A DNA stretch of 10,401 bases from NCBI GenBank assembly GCA_946887105.1, contig CAMPKJ010000175.1, positions 1-10,401 on the forward strand, written 5' to 3'. The first letter of the stretch is position 1; every line of letters starts with the position of its first letter. Source of the stretch: an uncultured Acidobacteriota bacterium (lineage in GTDB: Bacteria; Acidobacteriota; Thermoanaerobaculia; Gp7-AA8). The notes under the pieces are model-generated. The model made no database searches. It was not told where the DNA came from and saw only the letters and a list, made by a program, of their open reading frames with translations. Shown here piece after piece: positions 1-6,261 of the stretch. Both the position numbers and the translations under genes were made by a program.

Positions 1-1980
1 GGCGATGGCCACATGGACTTCCTGGTGCACCGATCGCAGCCGAAGAACTATCAGCTTTACTTCGGCAACGGCGACGCAACGTTCGATGCGCCGATGAGCG
101 TTCCGGCCTCGCTCGTCGCGTCACGCATCCGGCTCGAGGATCTCGATGCCGATGGAGATCGCGAGATCATCACGGCCAACCACGTCGAGAGCAGCGTGGA
201 CGTGATCGTGAACCTCGGCTCGCGTACATTCGCGGCGCCGGTCATCTATCCGGTACAGGGCGGCAACAACCCGAGCGACGCGGTCGACGTCCTGGTCGCG
301 GAAGTGACCGGCGACGAATTTCCGGACGTCGTGGTGGTGCTGATCCAGTCGAAGAACATCGGTACGCTCGCGGGCAACGGCAACGGGACGCTGCGCGCGC
401 CCGCGTTTGCCCGCGTGCCGCCCGTCTCCAACTTCACGACCATTTTCCCCAGTGCGGCTACCGCGGCCGATTTCACCGGTGACGGTCGCGTCGACCTGGC
501 GGTTTTCGGCAGTTCACGTCTCACGTTGCTCAGGAACGCGGCGGGCGACGGCACCCTGACCACACGCGCCATCCATCCGACGATCGCCGTCGGGCAGACA
601 GCGAAATACGAAGTGCGCTTCGCTCCGGCGTTGCCGGATTCGTTCGTCCCGACTGTCCCGTACGCGACGGGCCTCGTGACGATCAAAGAAGGCGCCACCG
701 TCCTCGGCACGGGAACACTGCAGAACAATGTCGTCACGATCGAAGTCCCGTCGCTCGCACTCGGCACGCATTCGATCACGGCCACGTTCGCGGGCGACGA
801 AAACTATCGCGCCACCACCGCCGCCGCGACGACGCAGAGCGTCATCGCCGAGCAGACGACGGTGGTCCTGACCGCGCACGCGGAAAACTTCCCGTACGGC
901 GATCAGGTCGGCTTGACGGCGCAAGTCAGTTCGCCGGTGCCTGGCAACGTGGCCGGCACGGTGCAGATCTACATGGACGGCCAGCCCGCCAGCTACACGT
1001 ATCCGGGCGGATCTGCATGGATTCACGCCGACGCAGTGGGCACGCACCAGTTTCACGCGACGTATGGAGGTGACGCCACGCATCCACCGGCCACCTCGAG
1101 CACGATCGATGTGACGGTGGTCAGGGCCCCTACGCGTCTCAGCTTCGAATACGAGACCGATAATCAGCTCGTTCGTTACGGACAACAGCCGGAGATCTCG
1201 TTACGCCTCACGGCCGTTGGCAGTCAGGTGTCCGCCGGCACAGTGGCGCTTTACGAGGGCTCGACGCTTCTGGCGTCGGCCGCCGCGAACTGGGACGTTC
1301 GATTGACGCTCCCCGTGCTCTCACTGGGCGGGCACTACCTGCAGGTGCGATACAGCGGCGGTGAGAATCATGAGCCGTCGCAGAGCACACTGCGGCGCGT
1401 CACGATCCTGCCTGCCGGCGGATTCGTGCTCGATGTGTACGCGTCCCAACTGAGTGGCACGACCGAAATCGCGGCGGCGGGCATCTTTGCGTTGCCGGCG
1501 GGCGGTCACTACAAGATCCATCGAAAGGTCGGCAACGGACTGTGGCAGTACGAGTCGAACAGCTCGTATCCCCGTGCCAGTACGTATGCGCCGGCCGCCG
1601 GCAAAGCCTACGCGTACATGATGGAAGCGTACGACGCAGCGGGCACCCTCCTGGCGACGAGCAACGTCGACGTGGCGATGATCTTTCCTTTCACCGACAA
1701 GCCACTGATTCCCGGCATGCCTGTTCGGGCATTGCACGTTCAGGAGCTCCTGGAAGCGACGAACGCACTCCGCACGGCGTCCGGTCTTTCGTCGATTTTT
1801 CTGACGAATGTCGCGCCGGGCCAACCGATTCGCATGCAGCATCTGTCCCGGATCCGCGACGGAATCAATCAAGCGCGGGTCGTGCTCGGCGCGGCACCGG
1901 TTGCGTTTTCCGGCGATGCAACTTTGTACGGGACCGTGCTCTCGCGCCACTTCCAGGAACTGCGCGACGCGATGCAGTAG
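1..1980 (+). CDS. Large secreted FG-GAP / Ig-like repeat protein, 5' end outside the window
   Basis: The frame is open from base 1 and reads G-D-G-H before the first Met at 13, so the true start lies upstream. Residues below count from that Met. Residues 1-185 hold FG-GAP/VCBS-type repeats with calcium-loop Asp patterns, for example D45-x-D47-x-D49 and the T-G-D-G-x-V-D-L segment at 155-162. Three bacterial Ig-like domains follow at about 188-278, 282-371 and 373-466, each ending in the G-x-H-x-(I/F/L)-x-A-x-(F/Y)-x-G-(D/G) pattern of the Big_3 type. A beta-rich, fibronectin-like stretch spans 468-556, and three helical repeats close the protein at 568-655. This architecture is typical of exported cell-surface or adhesin-like proteins. 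The signal peptide must be upstream of the window. No enzyme motif is visible and the ligand is unknown. The stop is TAG at 1978-1980. Confidence 0.9.
   Translation, partial: GDGHMDFLVHRSQPKNYQLYFGNGDATFDAPMSVPASLVASRIRLEDLDADGDREIITANHVESSVDVIVNLGSRTFAAPVIYPVQGGNNPSDAVDVLVAEVTGDEFPDVVVVLIQSKNIGTLAGNGNGTLRAPAFARVPPVSNFTTIFPSAATAADFTGDGRVDLAVFGSSRLTLLRNAAGDGTLTTRAIHPTIAVGQTAKYEVRFAPALPDSFVPTVPYATGLVTIKEGATVLGTGTLQNNVVTIEVPSLALGTHSITATFAGDENYRATTAAATTQSVIAEQTTVVLTAHAENFPYGDQVGLTAQVSSPVPGNVAGTVQIYMDGQPASYTYPGGSAWIHADAVGTHQFHATYGGDATHPPATSSTIDVTVVRAPTRLSFEYETDNQLVRYGQQPEISLRLTAVGSQVSAGTVALYEGSTLLASAAANWDVRLTLPVLSLGGHYLQVRYSGGENHEPSQSTLRRVTILPAGGFVLDVYASQLSGTTEIAAAGIFALPAGGHYKIHRKVGNGLWQYESNSSYPRASTYAPAAGKAYAYMMEAYDAAGTLLATSNVDVAMIFPFTDKPLIPGMPVRALHVQELLEATNALRTASGLSSIFLTNVAPGQPIRMQHLSRIRDGINQARVVLGAAPVAFSGDATLYGTVLSRHFQELRDAMQ
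1714..1977 (+). repeat. Three tandem ~35-residue C-terminal repeats inside the surface protein
   Basis: At protein level the C-terminus repeats a unit of the form G-x-x-(V/I)-(R/L)-x-x-H-(V/L/F)-x-(E/R)-(L/I)-x-x-(A/G)-x-(N/Q). Units start at G568, G603 and G640, and the aligned His residues are H575, H610 and H646, a period of 35-37 residues. The third unit is cut short and ends the protein. The first is preceded by F-P-F-T-D, and the linkers are Ser/Thr/Pro/Gly rich. I recall similar 'H-x-x-E-L-R' tails on other secreted acidobacterial proteins, which suggests a shared surface-anchoring or docking module. That role is inference. Confidence 0.7.
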
Positions 1981-2041
1981 ACGCTGCGCTGACCCGGGCT
2001 CCGTTTTTGATCCACCCTTTTGGGACGGAATGGCTGCTTAA

Positions 2042-2071
2042 TTGACCCTCGGGACAGCTAAGTCGTTGATT
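2042..2071 (+). promoter_or_regulatory. Weak candidate promoter for the metalloprotease gene
   Basis: The 155-base gap 1981-2135 contains TTGACC at 2042-2047, a good -35 match. A poor -10 candidate, TTGATT, lies at 2066-2071 after an 18-base spacer. No convincing hairpin followed by a T-run is seen after the stop of the upstream gene. The metalloprotease could therefore use its own promoter or be reached by read-through. Confidence 0.2.
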
Positions 2072-2122
2072 CTACGTGCGGCACGCCTCTCGCTCTTCCG
2101 GCTCGCTTCGCAAAAAGCGATG

Positions 2123-2127
2123 AGGAG
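2123..2127 (+). promoter_or_regulatory. Ribosome binding site of the metalloprotease gene
   Basis: AGGAG lies 8 bases before the ATG at 2136. This spacing is ideal and fixes the start directly in front of the signal peptide. Confidence 0.8.
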
Positions 2128-2135
2128 AAGAAAGA

Positions 2136-3101
2136 ATGAAGCGTTTGACCGTTATCGCGTTTGTCCTGATGTCCCTGGTGGCTGGCATCGCCGGAGCTGC
2201 CGATCCGCTCGCCCCCGTCGTCAAGAGAATGGCGGATGAGCCGTTCGCGATCGAAGAGAACGAGTGGGTCGGTCACGAAGCGTTTGTGAAGGCGGGCATG
2301 CGCTGCGCGACCGATACTCCGTCTGAAGCGGAGGCGGAGCAGATCGAGGCGCAGTTCATGGAAGAGCTGCTGTACGGCCGTTCCGCGATCAACACCGACT
2401 CGATCAGCAATCCGGTCTCGATCACGGTCAACTTCCACGTCATCCGCAGCTCGACCGGCTCGGGCGATGTCTCCGACTCGCGTCTGAACTCGCAGCTCGC
2501 GACGCTGAACGCGGCGTACAACGGCCGCGGCTTCACGTTCGTGCGCGGCACGACCGATCGCACGAACAACAGCACCTGGTACACGATGGGCCACGGCACG
2601 ACCGCGGAGCAGAACTGCAAGTACTACTTCACCGGCATCGCGGCGAACAACTCGGCGTACGTGCTGAACTTCTACACGGCCTCACCGGGCGGCGGCCTGC
2701 TCGGCTGGGCGACGTTCCCGTGGGATCGGGCGTCGAATCCGCGCATGGACGGCGTGGTGATCCTGAACTCGTCGATCAACGGCGGCAGCGCGTCGCCCTA
2801 TAACCTCGGCGACACCGCGGTACACGAAGTCGGACACTGGCTCGGCCTGTACCACACGTTCCAGAGCGGCTGCGGCACCGGCAACAACACCACCAGCGGC
2901 GATCGCGTCGCGGATACGTGGGCCGAGGCCTCGCCGGCGTCGGGATGCCCGACCGGCCGCAATACCTGCACGACCATCTCCGGCAACGATCCGATCACCA
3001 ACTTCATGGACTACACCTACGACTCGTGCATGAACACGTTCACGTCCGGCCAGGCCAATCGCATGGTCAGCATGGCGTCGACGTACCGGCCGGGACTCTG
3101 A
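2136..3101 (+). CDS. Secreted zinc metalloprotease, pappalysin family (peptidase M43)
   Basis: This 321-residue protein is predicted to be an exported endopeptidase. Residues 1-21 form a signal peptide with K2, R3, a hydrophobic core and A-G-A at the end. A propeptide follows and contains G-M-R-C57-A-T. This resembles the R-C-G-T segment of M43 enzymes, in which Cys blocks the catalytic zinc in the latent form. The catalytic domain starts at about 95 with V-N-F-H-V-I. The zinc-binding motif HEVGHWLGLYH is at 230-240: H230, H234 and H240 are ligands and E231 is the catalytic base. The Met-turn, N-F-M291-D-Y, follows in the position expected for metzincins. Cysteines flank the zinc site on its C-terminal side, as in pappalysins. 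The length fits a single-domain M43 enzyme with no C-terminal extension. It follows another exported protein on the same strand, but the 155-base gap argues against tight coupling. The substrate is unknown. Confidence 0.93.
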   Translation: MKRLTVIAFVLMSLVAGIAGAADPLAPVVKRMADEPFAIEENEWVGHEAFVKAGMRCATDTPSEAEAEQIEAQFMEELLYGRSAINTDSISNPVSITVNFHVIRSSTGSGDVSDSRLNSQLATLNAAYNGRGFTFVRGTTDRTNNSTWYTMGHGTTAEQNCKYYFTGIAANNSAYVLNFYTASPGGGLLGWATFPWDRASNPRMDGVVILNSSINGGSASPYNLGDTAVHEVGHWLGLYHTFQSGCGTGNNTTSGDRVADTWAEASPASGCPTGRNTCTTISGNDPITNFMDYTYDSCMNTFTSGQANRMVSMASTYRPGL

Positions 3102-3104
3102 CGA

Positions 3105-3201
3105 GTTCCTCGGCGTTCCTCGGAAGTTCCTCGGAGTTCCTCGGCGGAAGCCACTCCGAGGAACCCGAGGAACCGAGGCACTCCGAGGAACTCCGAGGAA
3201 C
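3105..3201. repeat. Inverted repeat built of tandem GTTCCTCGG units between convergent genes
   Basis: GTTCCTCGG occurs four times, at 3105, 3115, 3126 and 3136. After an 11-base centre, its reverse complement CCGAGGAAC occurs at 3156, 3165, 3183 and 3193, with a one-base variant at 3173. The arms can pair in several registers into a long GC-rich stem. The array starts three bases after the stop of the (+) metalloprotease gene and ends at the stop codon of the (-) TM/TPR gene, so it fills the whole gap. It may act as a bidirectional transcription terminator or RNA 3'-end stabiliser. There is no T-run, so Rho-independent termination of the classical kind is not shown. Confidence 0.8.
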
Positions 3202-3786
3202 TCAGCCCACCCAGCCCCACTGTTCCGCCTGTCGCGCGAGCGATTCCGCTCGCGCGTTGTCGTTGTTGGGCTCGGCCAGCACGGAGAACAGGTAGAGCGT
3301 TTCGGCGAGCAGTGGATCGGGATCGGTGTAGTCGTCGCGGAAGCGCGTCTCGAGCAGCTCGACGTTGTCGCGATAGAGGCGCAGCGCGCCCTCGCGATCG
3401 CCGGAGCGCAGGAGGATGTACGCGAGCACGAGCGACTGAAATTCCTGGATCTGCGGATGCTGCGCGATCTGCATTTCCATCAGCCGGCGCGCCTGGTCGA
3501 GATCGCGGCCGAGGTGCGCGAGGGAGAGGGCGATGCCTTCGCGTGCGGCGGGATCGTCGGAGAGCTCGTACGCTTCGATCGCCTCTTCGTAGCGGCCGAG
3601 GAGCTTGAGCGCTTCGGCGCGATGAAGATGATCGCCGGTGCGGTTCGCTTCCATCACCGCGTCTTCGTAGCGGCGCAGCTGCAGGAGTTGTTGCGCGTTG
3701 GTGATCGGGCGTTGCGCGAGCATGTACGCGACCAGCCATCCGATCAGCGCCACGGCGATCAGGAGAGCCCAGAACCAGATGCTCAT
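3202..3786 (-). CDS. Membrane-anchored TPR-like protein, last gene of the operon
   Basis: The protein has 194 residues. Residues 3-24 form one strongly hydrophobic helix, a membrane anchor. The rest, from about 27 to 190, is helical with TPR-like pairs, for example the stretch with L-L-G-R-Y-E-E-A-I-E-A-Y near 62-73 and G-D-R-E-G-A-L-R-L-Y in the C-terminal half. TPR arrays are protein-binding scaffolds, so this product is probably an assembly or adaptor partner of the other operon proteins. Positive charges lie after the anchor rather than before it, so the TPR part may face the cytoplasm, but the orientation is uncertain. The start overlaps the stop of the previous gene in ATGA (3783-3786), which supports the chosen Met. 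The TGA stop at 3202-3204 abuts the inverted repeat that closes the operon. There is no enzyme motif and the exact function is unknown. Confidence 0.82.
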   Translation of the reverse strand: MSIWFWALLIAVALIGWLVAYMLAQRPITNAQQLLQLRRYEDAVMEANRTGDHLHRAEALKLLGRYEEAIEAYELSDDPAAREGIALSLAHLGRDLDQARRLMEMQIAQHPQIQEFQSLVLAYILLRSGDREGALRLYRDNVELLETRFRDDYTDPDPLLAETLYLFSVLAEPNNDNARAESLARQAEQWGWVG

Positions 3787-4298
3787 CGAGTGGCGGGGGC
3801 TCTCGTGGCCGTGGTGGTGGCCGTCGTGGCCGGCGGTTGCTGCGGTATTGCTTCAGGCGGCGTGACCGCTCCGCGCTCGACGATGTACGTGCGCATCCGT
3901 TTCGGCGTGCCGTCGTATTCGAAATCGAGTTTCGGCATCGGCACGGCCGCGGCCTCATCGCTCTTCTTGGTCACGTCGGTGAGCTCCGTCAGCGGCACCG
4001 CCGGGAGATCGCTGGCCACGTTCGCATTGCGCGCCGTCACGAATTGATGGATGCCGACGATGATCAGGAATCCGACCACGAGCGAGACCGCGATCACGAC
4101 GCCCTGCCGCTGCCGCGCGTACTCCATCACGTTGTCGGTGGTGGTCATCTCGCGCGGACGGAAGACCTCCTGCAGGATGGCCTGCGTATCGAGGCGCTCG
4201 CCCGTCGAGGGATTCGCGCCGCAGTAAGGACAGAGCTTCGCCGCGACGTCGATGGTCCGGTTGCACGCGGTACAAACGGTCTGAGTGCTGCTGCTCAT
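3783..4298 (-). CDS. Zinc-ribbon, single-TM protein
   Basis: The protein has 171 residues. At the N-terminus C9-x2-C12 and C23-x2-C26 form a rubredoxin-knuckle zinc ribbon, with C-P-Y-C-G as the second knuckle. A charged linker is followed by one transmembrane helix at about 66-86. Arg residues just before the helix and few after it suggest that the zinc ribbon is cytoplasmic and the C-terminus is outside the inner membrane. The outer part (about 90-171) contains an L-D-F-E-Y-D-G-T-P-K segment and ends in a low-complexity Pro/Ala/Thr tail. The start codon shares one base with the upstream stop (TAATG). The ribbon has the same spacing as in the upstream TonB-like protein, so the two N-termini look paralogous. 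No known function can be assigned. A binding or sensing role for the ribbon is inference. Confidence 0.85.
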   Translation of the reverse strand: MSSSTQTVCTACNRTIDVAAKLCPYCGANPSTGERLDTQAILQEVFRPREMTTTDNVMEYARQRQGVVIAVSLVVGFLIIVGIHQFVTARNANVASDLPAVPLTELTDVTKKSDEAAAVPMPKLDFEYDGTPKRMRTYIVERGAVTPPEAIPQQPPATTATTTATRAPATR

Positions 4299-5173
4299 TA
4301 CTTGAATGATATTTCAACGCTGTACGGCGCGGCGACGGGATGTCCGTTCACGGTGGCCGGCTTGAAGCGCCACGACTGCACCGCCGACAGCAATTGCGCG
4401 GTGTTGCGCCGCAACGGTTTCTCGATGTCGATGTCCTTCACCCGGCCGTCCGGTCCGATGGTCAGCGAGAGGCGCGCCGTTCCGGCTCCGGCGATCTGGG
4501 GCAGCGGCTGATGCTGCGGAACGGGACGCGTGCGGATCGGACCGCCGCGTTGCACGGCGCGCGTGCCGGCCTGCTGGGATGCCGGTTCGGACCGCCGTGG
4601 TGGAGGCTGATACGCGGGACCGGTGAGCGAGCGCGGATCGACGGCCAGCGCCTGGCGTTGTCGTTCGGCTTGCGCGCGCCTGGCCATCTCCGCGTATTCG
4701 GTCGCGGAGACGGCGGTGGCGTCGGTGCGCTGGTAGTCGTTCGGCGTGATGCCGGGCGCGGCGCTCACGGGCGCGCTGGTGATCGGCTGCTCGATGCCTC
4801 CCGGTCCGTTGACCGGAACGAGCGGCGTGTCGGCGCGCATCGCGGACGGCGTACGCCGCGCTTCCTCTTCATCGGCGACCTGCTCTTCGACGGTCTTCGG
4901 CGCCGATTTCGGCGCGCCGTCCTGATTGATGATCATGCCGATGCCGAACGCCGCCACGAGCGCCAGCACGCCGCCGGCGGCAAACCACGCCTTCTTCTTC
5001 AGATCGAACTCTTCCGGCGGCCGGTACTCCAGCACCGCCGTCGGCTTCGGCGGCTCGACCGCCGGAGGGGCGACGCTCTGGTCCCAGTTGCAGAAGGGAC
5101 AGATCTTCGCCCACGCATCGATGTTTCTCGCGCACCGGATGCACGGCGCTTTTTCGCTCATGGCTGCAGTCAT
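4298..5173 (-). CDS. Zinc-ribbon / TM / TonB C-terminal domain fusion protein
   Basis: The protein has 291 residues. C11-x2-C14 and C25-x2-C28 form an N-terminal zinc ribbon. A Pro-rich linker is followed by K59-K60-K61 and a single transmembrane helix at 62-82. Residues 85-228 are a long Pro/Gln/Arg-rich, probably extended periplasmic segment. Residues 229-291 match the TonB C-terminal fold: a G-x-A-x-L-x-L-x-I-x-P-D-G-R-V strand pair, then an L-L-x-A-V-x-x-W-R-F-K-P-A helix-strand, and the closing V-x-I-x-F strand. Classical TonB passes proton-motive energy to outer-membrane receptors with ExbB and ExbD. No exbB or exbD is visible here, and the TonB N-terminal Ser/His helix signature is absent. 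The zinc ribbon takes the place of the short TonB N-terminus. The Met at 5173 was chosen because it overlaps the upstream stop in ATGA. M5 (5161) is an alternative, and a GTG at 5212 is unlikely. The role could be trans-envelope coupling, which is inference. Confidence 0.85.
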   Translation of the reverse strand: MTAAMSEKAPCIRCARNIDAWAKICPFCNWDQSVAPPAVEPPKPTAVLEYRPPEEFDLKKKAWFAAGGVLALVAAFGIGMIINQDGAPKSAPKTVEEQVADEEEARRTPSAMRADTPLVPVNGPGGIEQPITSAPVSAAPGITPNDYQRTDATAVSATEYAEMARRAQAERQRQALAVDPRSLTGPAYQPPPRRSEPASQQAGTRAVQRGGPIRTRPVPQHQPLPQIAGAGTARLSLTIGPDGRVKDIDIEKPLRRNTAQLLSAVQSWRFKPATVNGHPVAAPYSVEISFK

Positions 5174-6261
5174 CGAAACGTCATTTGTGCAACCGACGTA
5201 CCGTTCCACCACGCCACGCCGTCCGCGGTGGGCGTGAAGCCGTGCGGCGGGACGTTCCTGGCAACGATCGAGCTCGACCGTTTCGTGAATCGGTAGAGCG
5301 TGCCGCTGCTCGAGTCGTACGCGAGCCAGACATTGCCGCGGATGGCCACGCGATCGACGCCGGTGGGGAACTGCGACGCGCCGGAGCCGAACAGTCCCAG
5401 GCCGAGGAGGCCGCGCAGCGCGCCGCGGGCGATGGCTTGTGCCATCGATTGCGTTCCTTCCTGCAGCCAGACGCGCTTCGCCGAGGGATCGGCGACGGCG
5501 AGGATGCGCGCGGTGAGCGCGGTGCCGCCGCCTGCGAATGCGAGATCGACCGGAACCGCACCGACCGCGACCTCGCCCGCGGACTTCATTTTTGCGAGAT
5601 CGATGACGCGTACGCGCGCGTCGCGTGGATCGACGAGATAGCCGGTGGTGCCGCTGACCTCGAAGTCGGATGCGAAACGGGCGACGGCGATGCGGCGCGT
5701 GACGCGATCTCGCTCGATCTCTTCGAGCACGCCTGCAGTGCGCGAGTAAACGTACAGCCTGCCGTTGGCCTGCTTCAGAAACGCGGGATCGGCGGCGAGC
5801 GCGATGCGTGTGTCGCCGTGCTGCAGGATGCGCGCATCGCGCGCGAGGATGTACAGCTCGCGTCCGAGAAACGTCGCCGCGACCGGCGTCTCGGCGGTGG
5901 CGATGCGTGTGGTGCGGCCGGTGTCGAGATCGGCGATGACCGCTTCATTCGCGAGTGCGTCGAGCACGGCCACGCGATCGACGGAGGTGGCGATGGCGGT
6001 CGGGTTGCGCGGACCGGCGGCGGTCCAGCGGCCGGCCAGCGTGATCTTGCCGTCGTGCGCGGCGACGACGCCGGCGGGGGTGGCGGTGAGGATCTGGGCG
6101 GACGCGGGGAGGGCGAGCAGCGTCGCGAGGAGATAACCCCTCATCCGCCTGCGGCACCTTCTCCCCTCTGCGGAGGGGAGAAGGCTAAAACCTATCTTGG
6201 CCTTCTCCCCTCTCTGAGGGGAGAAGGTGCCGCAGGCGGATGAGGGGGGCCGTCCCTTCAT
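5170..6261 (-). CDS. Exported beta-propeller-like protein with a palindrome inserted in its N-terminus
   Basis: The protein has 363 residues if read from the ATG at 6261. That ATG overlaps the upstream stop in ATGA and has GGAG 8 bases before it, so it is the best-supported start. Residues 6-42 are encoded by a palindromic repeat, and only after it comes a signal-peptide-like segment, M40-R-G-Y-L-L-A-T through A-S-A-Q56. An internal ATG at 6144, within the repeat, would give a 324-residue protein with a normal signal peptide but has no good ribosome binding site. The body shows many short beta-strand repeats, such as V-A-V-L-D-A-L-A-N, L-Y-V-Y-S-R-T-A-G and V-R-V-I-D-L-A, in the manner of YVTN/NHL-like propellers. 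A Gly/Leu-rich insert (about 278-295) interrupts the pattern. No catalytic motif is seen. It probably serves as a periplasmic or outer-surface binding scaffold for the operon products. Confidence 0.82.
   Translation of the reverse strand: MKGRPPSSACGTFSPQRGEKAKIGFSLLPSAEGRRCRRRMRGYLLATLLALPASAQILTATPAGVVAAHDGKITLAGRWTAAGPRNPTAIATSVDRVAVLDALANEAVIADLDTGRTTRIATAETPVAATFLGRELYILARDARILQHGDTRIALAADPAFLKQANGRLYVYSRTAGVLEEIERDRVTRRIAVARFASDFEVSGTTGYLVDPRDARVRVIDLAKMKSAGEVAVGAVPVDLAFAGGGTALTARILAVADPSAKRVWLQEGTQSMAQAIARGALRGLLGLGLFGSGASQFPTGVDRVAIRGNVWLAYDSSSGTLYRFTKRSSSIVARNVPPHGFTPTADGVAWWNGTSVAQMTFR
6137..6247. repeat. 111-bp compound palindromic element (REP/MITE-like)
   Basis: The outer arms CCCCTCATCCGCCTGCGGCA (6137-6156) and its exact reverse complement (6228-6247) enclose two hairpins. 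Each hairpin has the 12-base stem CCTTCTCCCCTC with its complement: 6157-6168 pairs with 6173-6184 (4-base loop), and 6201-6212 pairs with 6216-6227 (3-base loop). A 16-base linker (6185-6200) joins them. The terminal inverted repeat can also pair over 32 perfect bases (6137-6168 with 6216-6247). The length of 111 is a multiple of three and the minus frame stays open through it. No target-site duplication is obvious. It resembles dispersed palindromic repeats with a CTTCTCCC core that I recall from many bacteria; this was not checked. Confidence 0.88.

Noticed and set aside
1981..2041. Terminator after the Ig-like protein gene (T-run near 2004-2008)
   Set aside because: The GC-rich bases before the T-run do not form a convincing stem.
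3105..3201. CRISPR array
   Set aside because: The units are only 9 bases, there are no spacers of constant length, and the second half is inverted.
3017..3958. A 313-codon open frame on the minus strand
   Set aside because: It overlaps the end of the protease gene and runs through the inverted repeat and the TM/TPR gene in another frame. Its composition is Arg/Pro-rich.
5170..5212. GTG start at 5212 for the zinc-ribbon/TonB-C gene
   Set aside because: It lies deeper inside the upstream gene and has no ribosome site. The ATG at 5173 makes the ATGA overlap seen at the other junctions.
4340..5296. A 318-codon open frame on the plus strand
   Set aside because: It is antisense to the zinc-ribbon/TonB-C gene, Arg-rich and without family features.
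5185..6243. A 352-codon open frame on the plus strand crossing the palindrome
   Set aside because: It is a shadow of the propeller gene. Its composition is dominated by Arg, Gly, Asp and Ala and there is no ribosome site.
6137..6247. Rho-independent terminator inside the operon
   Set aside because: There is no T-run after either stem on either strand, and the surrounding frame stays open through the element.
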